Below, in pieces: positions 36,070 through 48,069 of a stretch of DNA of 64,000 nt. How positions within the stretch are numbered: position 1 is the first letter of the stretch; every line of letters starts with the position of its first letter. The DNA comes from Eonycteris spelaea. Lineage: Eukaryota; Chordata; Mammalia; Chiroptera; Pteropodidae. Position numbers and translations under genes: made by a program. The notes under the pieces are model-generated. The model was given only the letters and a program-made list of their open reading frames with translations, was not told the DNA's origin and searched no databases. The stretch lies in contig PUFA01000021.1 in the NCBI GenBank assembly GCA_003508835.1, positions 11,949,501 through 12,013,500 of the forward strand. The letters are read 5' to 3'.

Positions 36070-36166
36070 CTATATGAAATTGCCGGAACTCATCAAACTG
36101 ACACCTTTAGGGAGTTTTTTTTTTTTTTCAGGGAAATATGTAAATTATACCTCAATAAAACTGTAA
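36070..36166 (+). mobile_element. L1 3' terminus, forward orientation
   Basis: 'GAACTCATCAAACTGACACCTTTAGG' followed, after a T-run of 15, by 'AAATATGTAAATTATACCTCAATAAAACTG' is the terminal part of an L1M 3' UTR with its AATAAA signal. It directly follows the reversed L1 segment and lacks any ORF2 sequence of its own. Confidence 0.8.
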
Positions 36167-36439
36167 AAACAAATAAACCAAATAGAAAAATAAAGTCAAC
36201 TCTGCTCATTTGACACTCATTTTTCCGATGCAAGTATTTTGTGGACAAACCACCTACACACCTGTCCTTTTTGACCATACCTTTCATCTTTGTCTCCCAC
36301 CCGTTTTCTCTTCAGTCTGTCTGCATCAGCGTCTCTAATCAGGGTTCAGTTTAACATAGATTCAGAGGATTCTCGTCTCATAGGCTCTTTCTACAAGGAA
36401 CACTTTTGTCCTTTGCTCCTACCTTTTGTGTTAGTTAGC

Positions 36440-36705
36440 CCAAACACAATCTTGAAATAACTCCATAAGAGAAAGCTCTTCTGATAAACTTTATTTAGAT
36501 CTGTCGCTGTCTGTTCTTAGACTGTAGAAAAATGTTCGCACTCATCAAAACTGGCATTATTTATTCAGTATCTGTCTTTCTCACCCTGATTAGATGTTAA
36601 AATGTATTATTCAGAGATAATTTTTTTTGCTTTTATATTGCAAAGAACCCAGTGAAAAGTATGTTCTCAAATATATATTAAATAAATGTATAGATGTTTA
36701 AAATT
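36440..36705 (+). mobile_element. LINE2 3' fragment, tentative
   Basis: 'CTTTATTTAGATCTG', 'ATTATTTATTCAGTATCTGTCTTTCTCACC', 'TGATTAGATGTTAAAATG' and a tail 'AACCCAGTGAAAAGTATGTTCTCAAATATATATTAAATAAATG' follow the L2 3' end order (tttattgtctgtctccccc / tagaatgtaagctcc / agtgcctggcacatagtaggtgctcaataaat). It is strongly diverged. Confidence 0.55.
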
Positions 36706-36721
36706 GAGTTGTAATCTGGTA

Positions 36722-37122
36722 TATTCCCTGGGTAGGGCTACCACGACAAAATACCACACACTAGGTGCCATAAACAACAGAAACTTATTTTCTCACAGTT
36801 CTGGAGTCTAGTAGAAGTCCAAGATTATGGTGTCAGCAGATTTGTTTTCTTCTAAGGCCAGTCTCTTTGGCTTCTCCACGGCGGCCTCCTTGCCGCGTCT
36901 TTACATGGTTTTTCTCCACGAGTGTGCATCTCTGCCATCTCTTTTGTGGTAAATGTCCTCTTTTTACTAGGACACAAGTCATATTCGATTAGGATTCTCC
37001 CTAGAAGCCTCATTTAAACTGAAATCACCTCATTAAAGGTCTGATCTCCACACACAGTCACTTTCTGAGGTACAGGGTGTTGGAGCTTTAAAATACGACA
37101 GAGGTGCATAATTCAGCTCATA
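36722..37122 (-). mobile_element. MaLR LTR (MLT1), reverse orientation
   Basis: Reversed MLT1 landmarks occur in order. They are 'GGGCTACCACGACAAAATACCACA', 'CAGAAACTTATTTTCTCACAG', 'TTCTGGAGTCTAGTAGAAGTCC', 'ACTAGGACACAAGTCATATTCG', 'CCTCATTTAAACTG', 'TCACTTTCTGAGGTACAGGG' and 'ATAATTCAGCTCATAA'. It is near full length (about 400 bp). A second reverse MLT1 lies about 2.2 kb to the right. Confidence 0.9.
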
Positions 37123-38234
37123 AGGCCTAGGAAATAAAATCAGCTATAGATGGCAAAGTACACATTGACTCCCCCCTCCACCAAGGTCTGACAATCTCTC
37201 TGGGGAGAACAAAGATAAAATGCCTTATTTCCCTTTCCATCTCTCCACACCTAATAGCCTAGCCTAGTATTTAGTAAAAAATGAAAAAAAAAATTGTAAG
37301 TTTAATTTCATTAAACTGATTTAAATGCAAGGACACAAAATGAGCTAATTCAGCACTGAACTATTGATGTTCACTTAGCATATACAAACTCTTAATGCAT
37401 TAATTGTGTAAAACACACATAGAACTCAAGCCAGAAACAGCCGGTAGCCTCTGATTATCTTTTGAGTCTGCTCATTCATCTTCTTATGCAACTCAATGTG
37501 TTAATGAAGACTCTAAGCATTTAAAACTCTTCCATCTGGATATTTTCAATGGTGCAGTTTTTCACCTTGGACGATGCTGTGAAGTAATAAGAACAGGTGA
37601 AAACCACCAGAATTGCCACAGAGAAGTAATCAAACCACTTTACTTTTTTAAGATTAACTTTTAAAAATAAATCAAGTCTTAAGGAATTCATCGTACATGT
37701 GCTCAGCAATACTAAGCTTGGAATTTTTTTTTTTTTTAGCCCAACTTGCTCATTTTATTACTTTTAAAATCATGAATATATATTTATGAAAAACTACTTC
37801 AGCTATGTGGGGAATAGTTAAAATATGCCTTATATGTAAGGACTTTATCTAATAATACTCTTAACACACTTTCATGATGCTCAAGTTTTAGCTACACATA
37901 CAGGATAAAATTAAATCTGGTTTTCTGGAACATTGAAGTCTCCCAGAAATAGAATTATTTGATTATTTTTGGAATATAAATCATGATTAAAGTTGATGTG
38001 ATATGTTTCATATGTATTTACAGCATGGATAAATGAACTCAAAACATTTGCTACCTGTATGAATTGAGTACAAATCATTTTCATAGCAATTGATGTTTAT
38101 CATTAAATTTTTAAAATTTCACTGATTTATATTTTTTAATTTAAAAACTTGAAAAAATTTTGTATGTCTTTCATAGCCATTGATAAACAATGTGTGTTTA
38201 CTTATAGAATGATTGCTAATTTTACCTTTGGAAG
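37123..38234. other. Anonymous DNA between two MLT1 LTRs
   Basis: No recognised gene. A 62-codon - frame (37521-37709) contains a hydrophobic run compatible with one membrane helix but no identified family. A poly-T of 14 lies at 37725-37738. The text does not obviously match MaLR internal sequence. Confidence 0.45.
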
Positions 38235-38235
<1 letters not shown>

Positions 38236-38270
<35 letters not shown>

Positions 38271-38288
38271 ACGCGCGCACATGCGCAC
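38236..38288. repeat. TG repeat with CG-rich alternating end
   Basis: Seventeen TG units run directly into CACGCGCGCACATGCGCA, so about 53 bp alternate purine and pyrimidine, several steps being CG. This is a classic candidate for left-handed (Z) DNA. Confidence 0.95.
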
Positions 38289-39312
38289 CAAGATTGGTTG
38301 AAAATTTTAGCTGCTTTACCATGTCTGTGTGAACAACTTTTTCTTGAGCCAGAGTGAGTGCATTGGTATTTCTCAGAGAATGTGGATGATACGGTACCCA
38401 ACCTAGACTAGCAGGGAAGGCCAGTGTCACAAAGAAATTAACAATTATGAGGAGTATTATGAAAGGACAGATAACAAATTCTCTGGAATGTTGATACAAA
38501 AGAATATTAGCTACAAAAGCAGCAATTAGAATCTGAATGAATAGGAAGTCCTCAGCTCAGTGAGGTTTTCCTGGTTTACATAGACTTCAGCTCCCAGTTC
38601 CTCAATGAGAAAATGTCACAGGCCAGGAGCCTTGGCCACCATGATGCTTATCTCATCGGTTTTGCTTCTCTCGAGGACTGTAACCTTGTGGTCCCTGTCA
38701 TTCACTAACCAGCACTGTTACTTAATGTTTAGTATTTAGTTTTATGTTATTTATGGTGACAGGGCTAGTTTCTTTACCCTTGCTAAAATTAAGAGTTTGT
38801 TATATTTCATTATATTTTCAAATGCACTTAAAATATGTTTTCTTTCTAATGAAAAATAATGCCAAGCAACTTTTCATCTTACAGGGCATTCAAATATTCT
38901 CTTTCGTGCTTTATCATTTTAACTTATCATCATTTCTTTGAATAATGTTTTAAACCTGGGGGTAGCCATTTTTCAACTTTGTTCTTTAAGATATCACTAC
39001 TGTTCTCATTCTATTTGAACTCACAGTGGCCACTCACTTTGCCAAAGTATTGCTCTAGTAGTCTACTTTAGTGATAACTTAACTGTTTTGATAGTGTGTG
39101 CCATGTACTATTAATTCCCATTTCCAAGAGGAACAGAGTCATCCTTGCCTTCAAACCCAACTACAGTAGATAAGCAATCCAATTGTAAAGATCTAATTTT
39201 ATTTCTAAATAATGTGTCAATGAGTATTCAATTCAGGGAAAGTAAACAGTCTATGTATTTTACCAGAGAGAATAAGGTACAAGAATTTAGGTTAACAATC
39301 TTAGAAATGGCA
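38289..39312. other. Anonymous DNA
   Basis: No gene is recognised. 38530-38720 is less AT-rich. The adjoining 126-codon - frame (38119-38499) runs through the TG repeat and is not credible as a protein. Confidence 0.5.
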
Positions 39313-39699
39313 GTAGATTAGTTTGCTGGGGCTGCCATATCATAGACTGGGTGGCTTCACCACATGGATTTATTGCTTCACAGTTCTGGAGGCTAGAAGT
39401 CAAAGATCAAGCTGGCAGCATGGTGAGCTTCCTCTGAGACCTCTTCCTTGGCTTGCAAATAATCATCCTCTTGTTGCCTCTGTGCTTGTGTGCCCCTGGT
39501 GCATCTCTGTATGTACTAATCTCTTCTTTTATAAGGACAGAAATTAGACTGCATTAGCCCACCCCAGTGGCCTCATTTTAAATTAATGACCTCTTTAAAG
39601 GCCTTCTCTCCAAATGTAGTCACGTTCTGAGATACTGAGGTTAGTACTCCAACAACATATACTTTGGGGTGAGGATTGCAATTCAGTCCATATCATGCA
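39313..39699 (-). mobile_element. MaLR LTR (MLT1), reverse orientation
   Basis: In order: 'GATTAGTTTGCTGGGGCTGCCATATCATAGACTGGGTGGCTTCA', 'TTCACAGTTCTGGAGGCTAGAAGTC', 'TTTTATAAGGACAGAAATTAGA', 'CCTCATTTTAAATTAATGACC', 'GTCACGTTCTGAGATACTGAGG' and 'GCAATTCAGTCCATATCATG'. It is nearly complete and better preserved than the copy at 36722-37122. The 74-codon + frame here is antisense LTR sequence. Confidence 0.92.
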
Positions 39700-40920
39700 G
39701 GATATGCCAGGCTCTGGGTTGTCACTCTAATTAAAAATGACTTCCAGATCACCACAAAACTTACCTTCTAGGAATGCTACTGCCTCTGCCACCATCAGCA
39801 AGATTGGGAATCAGGAAGCCACAAACTGGACCCAATGACTTCAAGCACACACACCATGAAAACTAGCATGAAGGGATCAGGAAATGACTGAGAAATGCAC
39901 TGAAATGTTTGCCTAATACATTACACAGAACTGGCTTAAATACTTTGCATCATCATTTATTTTTTTAAATGTTTTTATATTTTTAGCCTAGTTAAAATCC
40001 TGATTCCTTCAGTCTTCTTGATTCTTGAGCGGTGATAGACAGGTATTACAATTTAGTTTCATTTAAACTAAATTGTGTTAATTATGTACATGTCTGTCTC
40101 AATATAACACCTTTTTTTTCCCATCGACAGTCATCAATTGTTAGAATTTACCTTTCAGATGTTTAGTTTTCAATTATATTGGACAAGCCTGATAAAAATT
40201 GTGAACTTGTAAAACATGTTTAACAACCAGAAATAAATTAGTTTGGGCCCAGAAAATTTCCATTTTGTTTATGAAACTGACATTTTGAAAACTGTAATTG
40301 GGTTTGATTTTAGTTAAATAATACTCTCAAGTTCACTGTCATTCATTCTGTAAGATGAATGTCTTAGTTGGAATATTTTTTGTGAGATTTAATCAAGTGG
40401 AAATTTAAACATGAGACAGGTTGGCGATGGAAAGTGAAAAGTACATTTTACAACAGATTAAATGTGTATGGAGGAAATGTGGAAATTCAGCAGTATAATT
40501 TACATACTTATGAACGATCCTTTTTATTTTTTCATTAGTTTGTACTATAAATAATTGTACACATTAATTCCCCAAGTTATGAAAAATAGGGTTTTACTGA
40601 AATGCAATGATTATTTTTCTAAAAGCACTTTTTTTATTGCATTAGATTATATATACCTAAATTCCATATTGACTATATTTCTCATTACTATGTTGGTGGA
40701 GGCTAAGAAAGAAAAAACAGATGAATTTTGGATAAAAAAATTAATTGCCTTTACATAGCTGATTGTGGTGTTTAAAAGCATTGGCCAGACAGCTCTATCT
40801 TTGCCTCTATATCTCTTACTCTTAAGCTATTTCATTATAACTTCAATGCAGAAAAGAGGCATATCCCATGTAAATGAGCAGATTCATGACCTTGACTGGA
40901 TCATGTTTATGAAGGCTCAG
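39700..40920. other. Anonymous AT-rich DNA
   Basis: No gene. 40763-40865 has weak MIR-like text ('GTTTAAAAGCATTGGCCAGACAG...TTTGCCTC') that I did not call separately. A 67-codon + frame at 40555-40758 lies in AT-rich DNA and has no support. Confidence 0.45.
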
Positions 40921-40929
40921 TTCCTTGTT

Positions 40930-41175
40930 GAAAGGTGAATGACTTTCTTTTGTTCCTTCTTTTGCTTTGTGCTTCTAGACGTCCCCATAAGGCATCAGAT
41001 ACAAGCAAAGCCATCATGAAACACCCTGATTGTACTTACATAAGAGACCTCAAAAGAGAGGTGTATAAGGACACCCAGCTGGTCCTCAGTCACACCACAG
41101 AATTATGAGAAATAATGGAATGATGGTTTTATTAAGCCACTAGGCTCTTTTTGGTAACACAATAGGTAACCAAAA
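40930..41175 (+). mobile_element. LTR 3' part, ERVL/MaLR-like, tentative
   Basis: 'CACACCACAGAATTATGAGAAATAATGGAATGATGGTTTTATTAAGCCAC' followed by 'TTTTTGGTAACACAATAGGTAACC' has the pattern of the 3' end of several mammalian LTRs ('agaattatgagaaataataaat...ttttaagccactaag...tggtttgttacacagcaatag'). The 5' boundary is not clear. Confidence 0.5.
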
Positions 41176-42399
41176 AACCCCACACACTGTTACCTAAGGC
41201 ATAGACCCATGAACAATCTTTGTCAATTGTTTGTTCTCACCTGAGAGAAATATGTCATTTTTAACCAAATTAGTCAAACCAACAGTAATGAAACATCAAT
41301 TCATATGTAGGTGAGAGACTCTAGGAGCCTACAACATACAGTGGAAAAAATTATTTTTATTATTAGTTACAGACACTTGGAATGCTCTACTTGAAGGGTA
41401 ATAAAAGCAAATATTTGCAAGAACATTTTTTATTTTCATTTAAAAGACAGTAAAAATTTAAAAGCTATGGTGATACAATGGTAGATTGATTTAGTAAATT
41501 AACAACAACAAAACCTGAAGGCACAAATCTTTCCTGCTAAAAAAAATTATAATATTTAAATAAATAATATTCAGAGTAGGAATCTGGAAATATGTGGTGT
41601 TAGATTATGTGTTAACAGATTCTGGGGTTGTTCTACTAAAAACAACATGAATATACATGAAAAAAACTTATTTAAATATGTGTAGGCACCTAGGTATGTT
41701 GTGGTTGGTTTAGAAACTGTGAATGGCTTTAATTGATTTTAGGGCTAATTGCTAAGACCTGACCTCAATAGCTATACACACTACATCAAGTGGCAATGCC
41801 AGAAATTTTTGGTATAATGTTGATGAAGAAATTGTAAAGCTTTTGGGGAATATTATTTCTGGAGTGACATTTTCTTGTATATGTAGCTAAAGACAGTTTC
41901 TACTGAGAAAGTTCACAGGCTAGCAGAGCCTAAGGAGACCTGACAATGACATGTAATGTGGTATGTGAGATGGCATCATGGAACAGAATAAACAAGCATA
42001 TTAATAAAAACTAATAGATACACAAATTAAGTCAGGATCGTAGCTAATAATAATGATGCATCGGTATTGGTGCATTAGTTGTTACAAGTGTACCATAGTA
42101 ATGTAAGATATTAACAATAGAGGGAACCAGGAAGGATAATGCATAAAGCAGATCATGGATTTACTTGAAGAGACCCATGAAAATATTAGAACTATGTGAT
42201 TTTAATCTTGATGTTAGCTTGCTTTACAGGGAATTTCATTCCATGGTAGCTTTGCACTAAAACAAAGGGATCTGATCACGCCATAAAATTATAGGACATT
42301 CATAAAATCAAAACACTTAATCAGAACAGTGTTATGGGTGTATTTTAAACACAGATAAATTCTAGCTATTTTATTTTATTTTTTTATATTCTGTTAAAT
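41176..42399. other. Anonymous AT-rich DNA
   Basis: Nothing recognised. No frames beyond chance length and no microsatellite above about ten units. Confidence 0.5.
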
Positions 42400-42935
42400 G
42401 GGTCATCTAAGTCACAGAATATAAGAAGATCTATGATTTCATTTTTGTGACTTTCTGGAAAAGGAAATACTAAGCTGAAAACGTTTGGAAAGGTGGTTGC
42501 CTTTGAGGAAGTAGGATCCAGGCGTGCCTGGGAGAGGAAAAGAGCTGGAGTGAACTTTCTGAGGAGATGGTAAATATTTCTTTTCATAGAACTTTCAATT
42601 ATACAACATACGCAGCACTCACAAACTCATGAAGATTTGTGCAATTTTTACATGTATCACTGTATACAAAGTTTAACTAAAAAATCAAGTAACATGCAAA
42701 CAAATACTGAATTCTAACGACTGGCATACACGCTGAACTCTCCAAGGTGGAGTGGGTTTATGCCAGTAATTTCATGGAAATACATCAGAAAAGTAGGTGT
42801 AAACAGATAGGTTGAAAAAGGAACAGAAGTGATAAACCAGAATGTTGACTCTATACTCTGAGGGGTATGTATATGAGTGCATTCATTCACCTTACTTGTA
42901 TTGTTAAATTTCTTATAATACAATATTTTAAAATT
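42400..42935 (+). mobile_element. L1M 3' UTR (L1MC-like)
   Basis: 'ATGATTTCATTTTTGTGACTTTCTGGAAAAGG' and 'GTGGTTGCCTTTGAGGAAG' are followed by 'ATAGAACTTTCAATTATACA', 'CAAATACTGAATTCTAACGACTGG', 'GAACTCTCCAAGGTGGAGTGGG', 'TCATGGAAATACATCAGAAAAG' and 'GGGGTATGTATATGAGTGCATTCATTC'. This order is that of an old L1 3' UTR with the usual terminal repeats. Two 67-69 codon - frames here are antisense L1 and not genes. Confidence 0.8.
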
Positions 42936-44099
42936 ATAGTGATGCAGTTTATATTTCCTTCTTCACTACCATTCCTTTAGTTGGCAGTGTCTAACAATGT
43001 TTTTATTTTATTTATTTTGTTTTTTTTTCCTCTTACCTATCAGAGAAATGTATCACCTTAACTTATTTTTTTCCTTAAGTATTAATGTAAAATTATTAAT
43101 TTACTGGTAATTTAATTTCCTAAATTTCTAACCCCTTTTCACTTTTTTTCCTCTTTCAGATTTTAGATAATATTTGAAAAATAAGGCAGAACTGATGAAA
43201 TAAATAAAATATTCAGCTCATATAAGTGTGTCATAGGAAGATAGAAAATACTCTATAGCAGAGGTAAAATCACATACTTGATCCAGGAGTTTGTGGAAAG
43301 GAAAAATAAATGAGTTCCAATTAAACCTAGCACCAGGCTTAGTAGACCCAGTGTTTATTTTTCATTAGAAATTAGAAAAGCACACTTCTGGGAATGGAAT
43401 GTTTTAAGGGAAGAGTCTTGGCTTTATGTTAATTAAAAATCAGAACTAATCTCAGACTGAGTAAAGAAATAGCAATTGCTTTTTTAACATAGGGAAAAAA
43501 ACAGAAAGGAATTCATGGCATTTAATTGCTATTGTGAACTTGAAGTTAATAGTATTTCACTCTAATAATTTATCACTCTACACTAAAAAAAAAACCTTTA
43601 TAATATTTATTGCCTACTGGGTTTGGCTATCAAAATATTTCTTTATATCACACATTTGTTATTATTTTGTGTTTTCTTTGTAACCAAAATTAAAAAAAAA
43701 AAAACTAAATTTTCCTAAATGTGAAGGTTCAGACTTATATAAATAAATCTTTAAAAAATGTAAAGATATATATTTTATTTTAAATTCTTATTTTTATACT
43801 GAAATCTTTATTTTGTCACTGAAATGATAAAATCCATTGCAATACATTTTAAATAGGTATTAGTAAAATAACTTTAATGTATCCTTTAGTGGGAATAACA
43901 TGGCTACATTGAGAACTTTGAAAAAAGAAAATTTTATATAAAAATATTTGACTATATTATCAAATAATTTTGCAAGAATTACCTTTGTAAACTATATAAA
44001 GAACAATTCAAACAAAATTTTAATCCAAAAACAGACTGTTGATTTAATGCATTTTAATGAACTAAATATTTTTTATTAACAATCAAATATTTTAAGAAT
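42936..44099. other. Anonymous AT-rich DNA
   Basis: T-rich and A-rich tracts; no gene or repeat recognised. A run of 12 A is at 43692-43703. Confidence 0.5.
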
Positions 44100-46300
44100 T
44101 ATTACACATACACACAATTTTCGAAGTGTAAACATCTATATTAAGGGAAAAAGCATTGTTTGAATGAAACAAGACAGCTTCTACTGCCTAGTTAACTGTT
44201 CCAGGAACAAAACAGAACAATTTCAATGTAGCAAACTGAAGATTCTATGAAATATATTCCAAAAAAGGTAACTGACATTTCAGACTAGAGGCTTACGAGG
44301 CAGCCCACTGATGCCATCTTTGCTAAAGTATTACTTTGAAGAAATCATATGGAAAACATGTTTTTGAAAGTGGTTTTTAAGGTAACATTCTTGAAATTTG
44401 AAGTTGTATTATTTGACCCCTTTGCTTCCTATCCAGGATGTCACTTTTCATCCTCTTTAGTGTTTCCTCCAGAAAACAGACTCCTGGCATTGTTGGTCAT
44501 CCTGGCTGCAGCTAGAAACATGGCTGAGCACAGTGGGCAAGCAGAGTCCATCAGCTGTGATCAGCTGAGGCAGAGCAAGAAGCTGAGAGGCTGTGGAGGG
44601 ATTGTGGAAATCTAAAGAGGTGCATAACAATTGCTGATAGTATATACTGCTTGTACAACACAGATCCAAATGTTTGTCCGCATTATAACCAGCCCACAGT
44701 ACAATAATAGGTCACTATTTTTAGTAAGTACACAATATATTCACTTTTTTCCTAAGAGGATAGTTATACAGCCAATCAGTCACAGACTCTCTTTAGAGGT
44801 GGTTCGAAGTCATAATCTCCTAGAAAATTAAGGTCATGAGAAAACAAAAGTACAGTTCCTGCTGCCTCCATTGGCCCAAGCTATAGTGGATATTTATCGT
44901 CCCTCTTCCATTAAACTATTCTAATTTCCTTCACATTTTGTCAATCTTGAGCTTGTTTAGTTTGTATGCCTGTTGGGAAGACTAAGGCCTTCAATTTCCA
45001 AAGAGTCAGAACTCTTTAATTTCTACCATTGTTGGATTTTGATTTTTATAATGCCCAGTGGCAGTTGTTACTTGACTAGGAAACACTAAAAATTACCCAA
45101 GTCAATTTTCTGTATCCCAGGAACCTTAATTCTTCATGATTGATTATTGTAGCCAATAAAATATTTTTCTTCACATGCTTGTCCACTTATTATGAGGAAT
45201 CCAAAGTAGTGACTATTGAACATCTTCCAGATCAATGAATCACTGTGTCATTTAATGAAACATGCCCTCTCTGCTGTAAACAGTTCTTATAACCCTGCAG
45301 AGCCCAAGTTCTTTATGGGAAGTCCAAACACCATACATGGGCATCTGGGTTTGTTAGTGACATAAACTAGTAAGCCTTACACTCTTTGGTTTAGAGAACC
45401 ATGTATAAGAACTTTTGAAGATGCAATATAAAACGGTTTTAAGTTCAATGTGTCTATCTCATTCTAGAAAACAATAGGATGCTCAAAATCTTCAAGGTAC
45501 TTCCCGGCTGAATCTTTATCTATCTGGCCAAATGTTTCCAGATTAGTGTACATAGAAAGTTAATTCTTTAGTTGGCAATCTATTGTTATTCCTCTTTTAA
45601 CATAAAATATTCCTTTCATTCTGAGAATTTTGTGTGACATACAATGTTTATAAATAAGGCATTCTGTAAGACTTTAGACTGTAGTGTTCTTAAACACAAG
45701 TTTCTATATGTATCAATTCCAGTTAGGAAAGATCACCATCGCCTCACCAGAGTGGCACTATGTCAAAGCCTCAATATTTTCTTAGTTCTCACACAGTTGG
45801 TCACCCATTAAAGGCAATCAGATCAGGCTCAGTGAAAAGGTGGCTGTGTGTTTTAACCAAACCAGAACCTCTATCCCCGTGATCAGAATCTGTCATTACC
45901 TCACTGCATAAGTGCATGGGTAGGCAAGGAGTGAGGCCATTGGTTGGCATTAACCTTCTTGTTGAGTGCCGCTTCTGCAGTGAATAATGTCTAGTGAGGC
46001 TTGATTTGAGCCGAGTTATTATGCATTATATACATTCTGAGAGCTCTATCTATGTATGTTTTCCCAGAACTCCTTGGTTTTTGCTAGATTAGTCTGATGA
46101 GAGGGGATCTATATGGTTTACTAACCCTACATTTTTTGCCTCTTGGAATTTTTAGAGGTAATATAATTTGTTTCGTTTTGGATTTGCCACTAGATGGTAA
46201 GCACAATTGCACTTCTGCCATGTCATAATCCACAGACGCCTGGGAGATGTGAGAATGCAAAAACACTTCCTTTTACAAACTATGGAAAATATATGGACCG
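44100..46300. other. Anonymous block of lower AT content
   Basis: About 2.2 kb that is less AT-rich and more complex than both flanks. Several frames of 60-88 codons occur on both strands (for example 44349-44615 on +), but they lack recognisable domains and any consistent exon structure. The block could be unnamed retroviral internal sequence, a decayed pseudogene or unique DNA. I cannot choose between these from sequence alone. Confidence 0.45.
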
Positions 46301-46449
46301 TTACATCTTATCACATGTAGTATCATAAAATTAACTACAAAACATTCAACATCATGTATATCACAACTTTATAATTAATTCTCAGCATTGTTTTCTTTAA
46401 TTCTGTCTGCTAATATTATGTTCTAGTTATACAAATGTATAATTATTAG

Positions 46450-46500
46450 AAAATTATGTTTTAACAAAAATTATGTTTTAACAAAAATTATGTTTTAACA
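46450..46500 (+). repeat. Three tandem copies of a 17-bp unit
   Basis: The unit AAATTATGTTTTAACAA is repeated three times with a regular 17-bp period and almost no divergence. This is a very small minisatellite, probably recent given the identity. Confidence 0.9.
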
Positions 46501-48069
46501 TGATGGTGATCTATAGATTCAATTTAAATAAATTATTATAAGTTTTGAGTCACTAATATTTCTATAGCTGAAGCTTATTAAATACTTTTGAGCACTTATA
46601 CATGCCTAAACATTTATTCCCATTGTTATAAGGCATTAATCATAATATTTTAGTGAATAAATGATTTTCATTTAATTTTGATCATAATGAGTCACCACAT
46701 GTAGTGAATAAAGTTACTGCTCTTCATTCTTCAATTCACTGGGATAATATCGATGCATAATGATCTTGATAAAAAAAGTAATAATATTAAACAAAAATAA
46801 GTAGATTTAATTTCACATACCACACAAAATTTTAACTTCATTATTGTTAATAATTTTATGGTTTAGAGGTGCTGCATAAATACTAGAACCGAAATCTCCA
46901 TCTATCGATATTTAATTTATTTTTATTATACATATGGTTTTAAGTTAAATACTGCAAATACTTTAATGATGTATTCAATCACTATAAAAGTGCGCAAAAG
47001 TCCTTTCTAACTAAATAGATTTAAATTTAATTATGGCAAATCAAAAGAGAGACTACAAAAATCAAAATGAAGCTAGAAACACCATTAATGCAAAATGATG
47101 TATTATAATAGATACAGCTGATAGTGTGAAACCAAGCCTCTGGGCATAAATATATTATAAGGAAAGCCTTGAACAGCTTAACAAAATCCTGTAAATCACT
47201 GCTTCTATTTAATCTACTGTGTCAGCAACAGCAAAGATACACATATCGGTGAAGGTGATTGAGCTTAAATTCTGATGATGCAAAAAAAGATAGAGTAAGT
47301 TTAGCAACCATAGTACTTAGATTTCCTTGTGAAGAAAATTTAAGCAACAGTTGTGGCTTCAAACATTATATTTTGAATATGATATTATTAAAATAAAAAT
47401 ATTACAGAAGTAATTATTACTCTCTTTATAATATATGTAAAAATCAAGTCTACTTAAAATAAAATAAAACAAAGTCTACACTATAAAATAGTCTAAAAAT
47501 AAAGCCTATTAAAATAATAATACAAACATTTTCTTTAATAAAAATAATATATGTTGGGTTTCAAATTTACTTTTATCCTTTATGTATATATTATTATTTA
47601 TTTTTCAATTTATTCTTTCTTTATGTTAGATGATTTTTTGCTACTTTAATGAATTAAACTCCACTTAATATTAAAGATGACATATAGTATTTGTCATGTT
47701 TTTTTTTTGGATACTTCAGAAGATCATTTTTCAAGTATTTACTTGCAGCAAGAATCTCTCATAACGTATTCTTTCATTTGTAATGTTCATTTTATTGTCA
47801 GATTGTTTGTATATATACTTTTTCTTTTTTGTCCTGGATTATATTAGTTTCAAATTGTTTTTTAAACCTCCAGACATAATTTACATATTTTCCAAAGTTC
47901 TTCTCACTCTAAACTCCAAACATAATTTATATTATCTATTTAGCTATCCTCACTGTATATTTGTTAATTTCAGGGGGGTTTTTTAAATCAGATTTAAATA
48001 TTGAGTGAATGTAGTAGATGTGTTCATCGTAGGCCAAAACCTCTATATTAATCATAAATATTGGTATTC
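46501..48069. other. Anonymous AT-rich DNA
   Basis: No recognised gene or element. Strong A/T bias and several runs of A or T of 8-9. A 67-codon + frame at 47783-47986 is Phe/Leu/Tyr-rich and reflects composition. Confidence 0.5.

Noticed and set aside
38119..38499. 126-codon - strand frame considered as a small protein
   Set aside because: It passes through the TG/CG microsatellite as a His-Thr string, so the open frame is created by the repeat.
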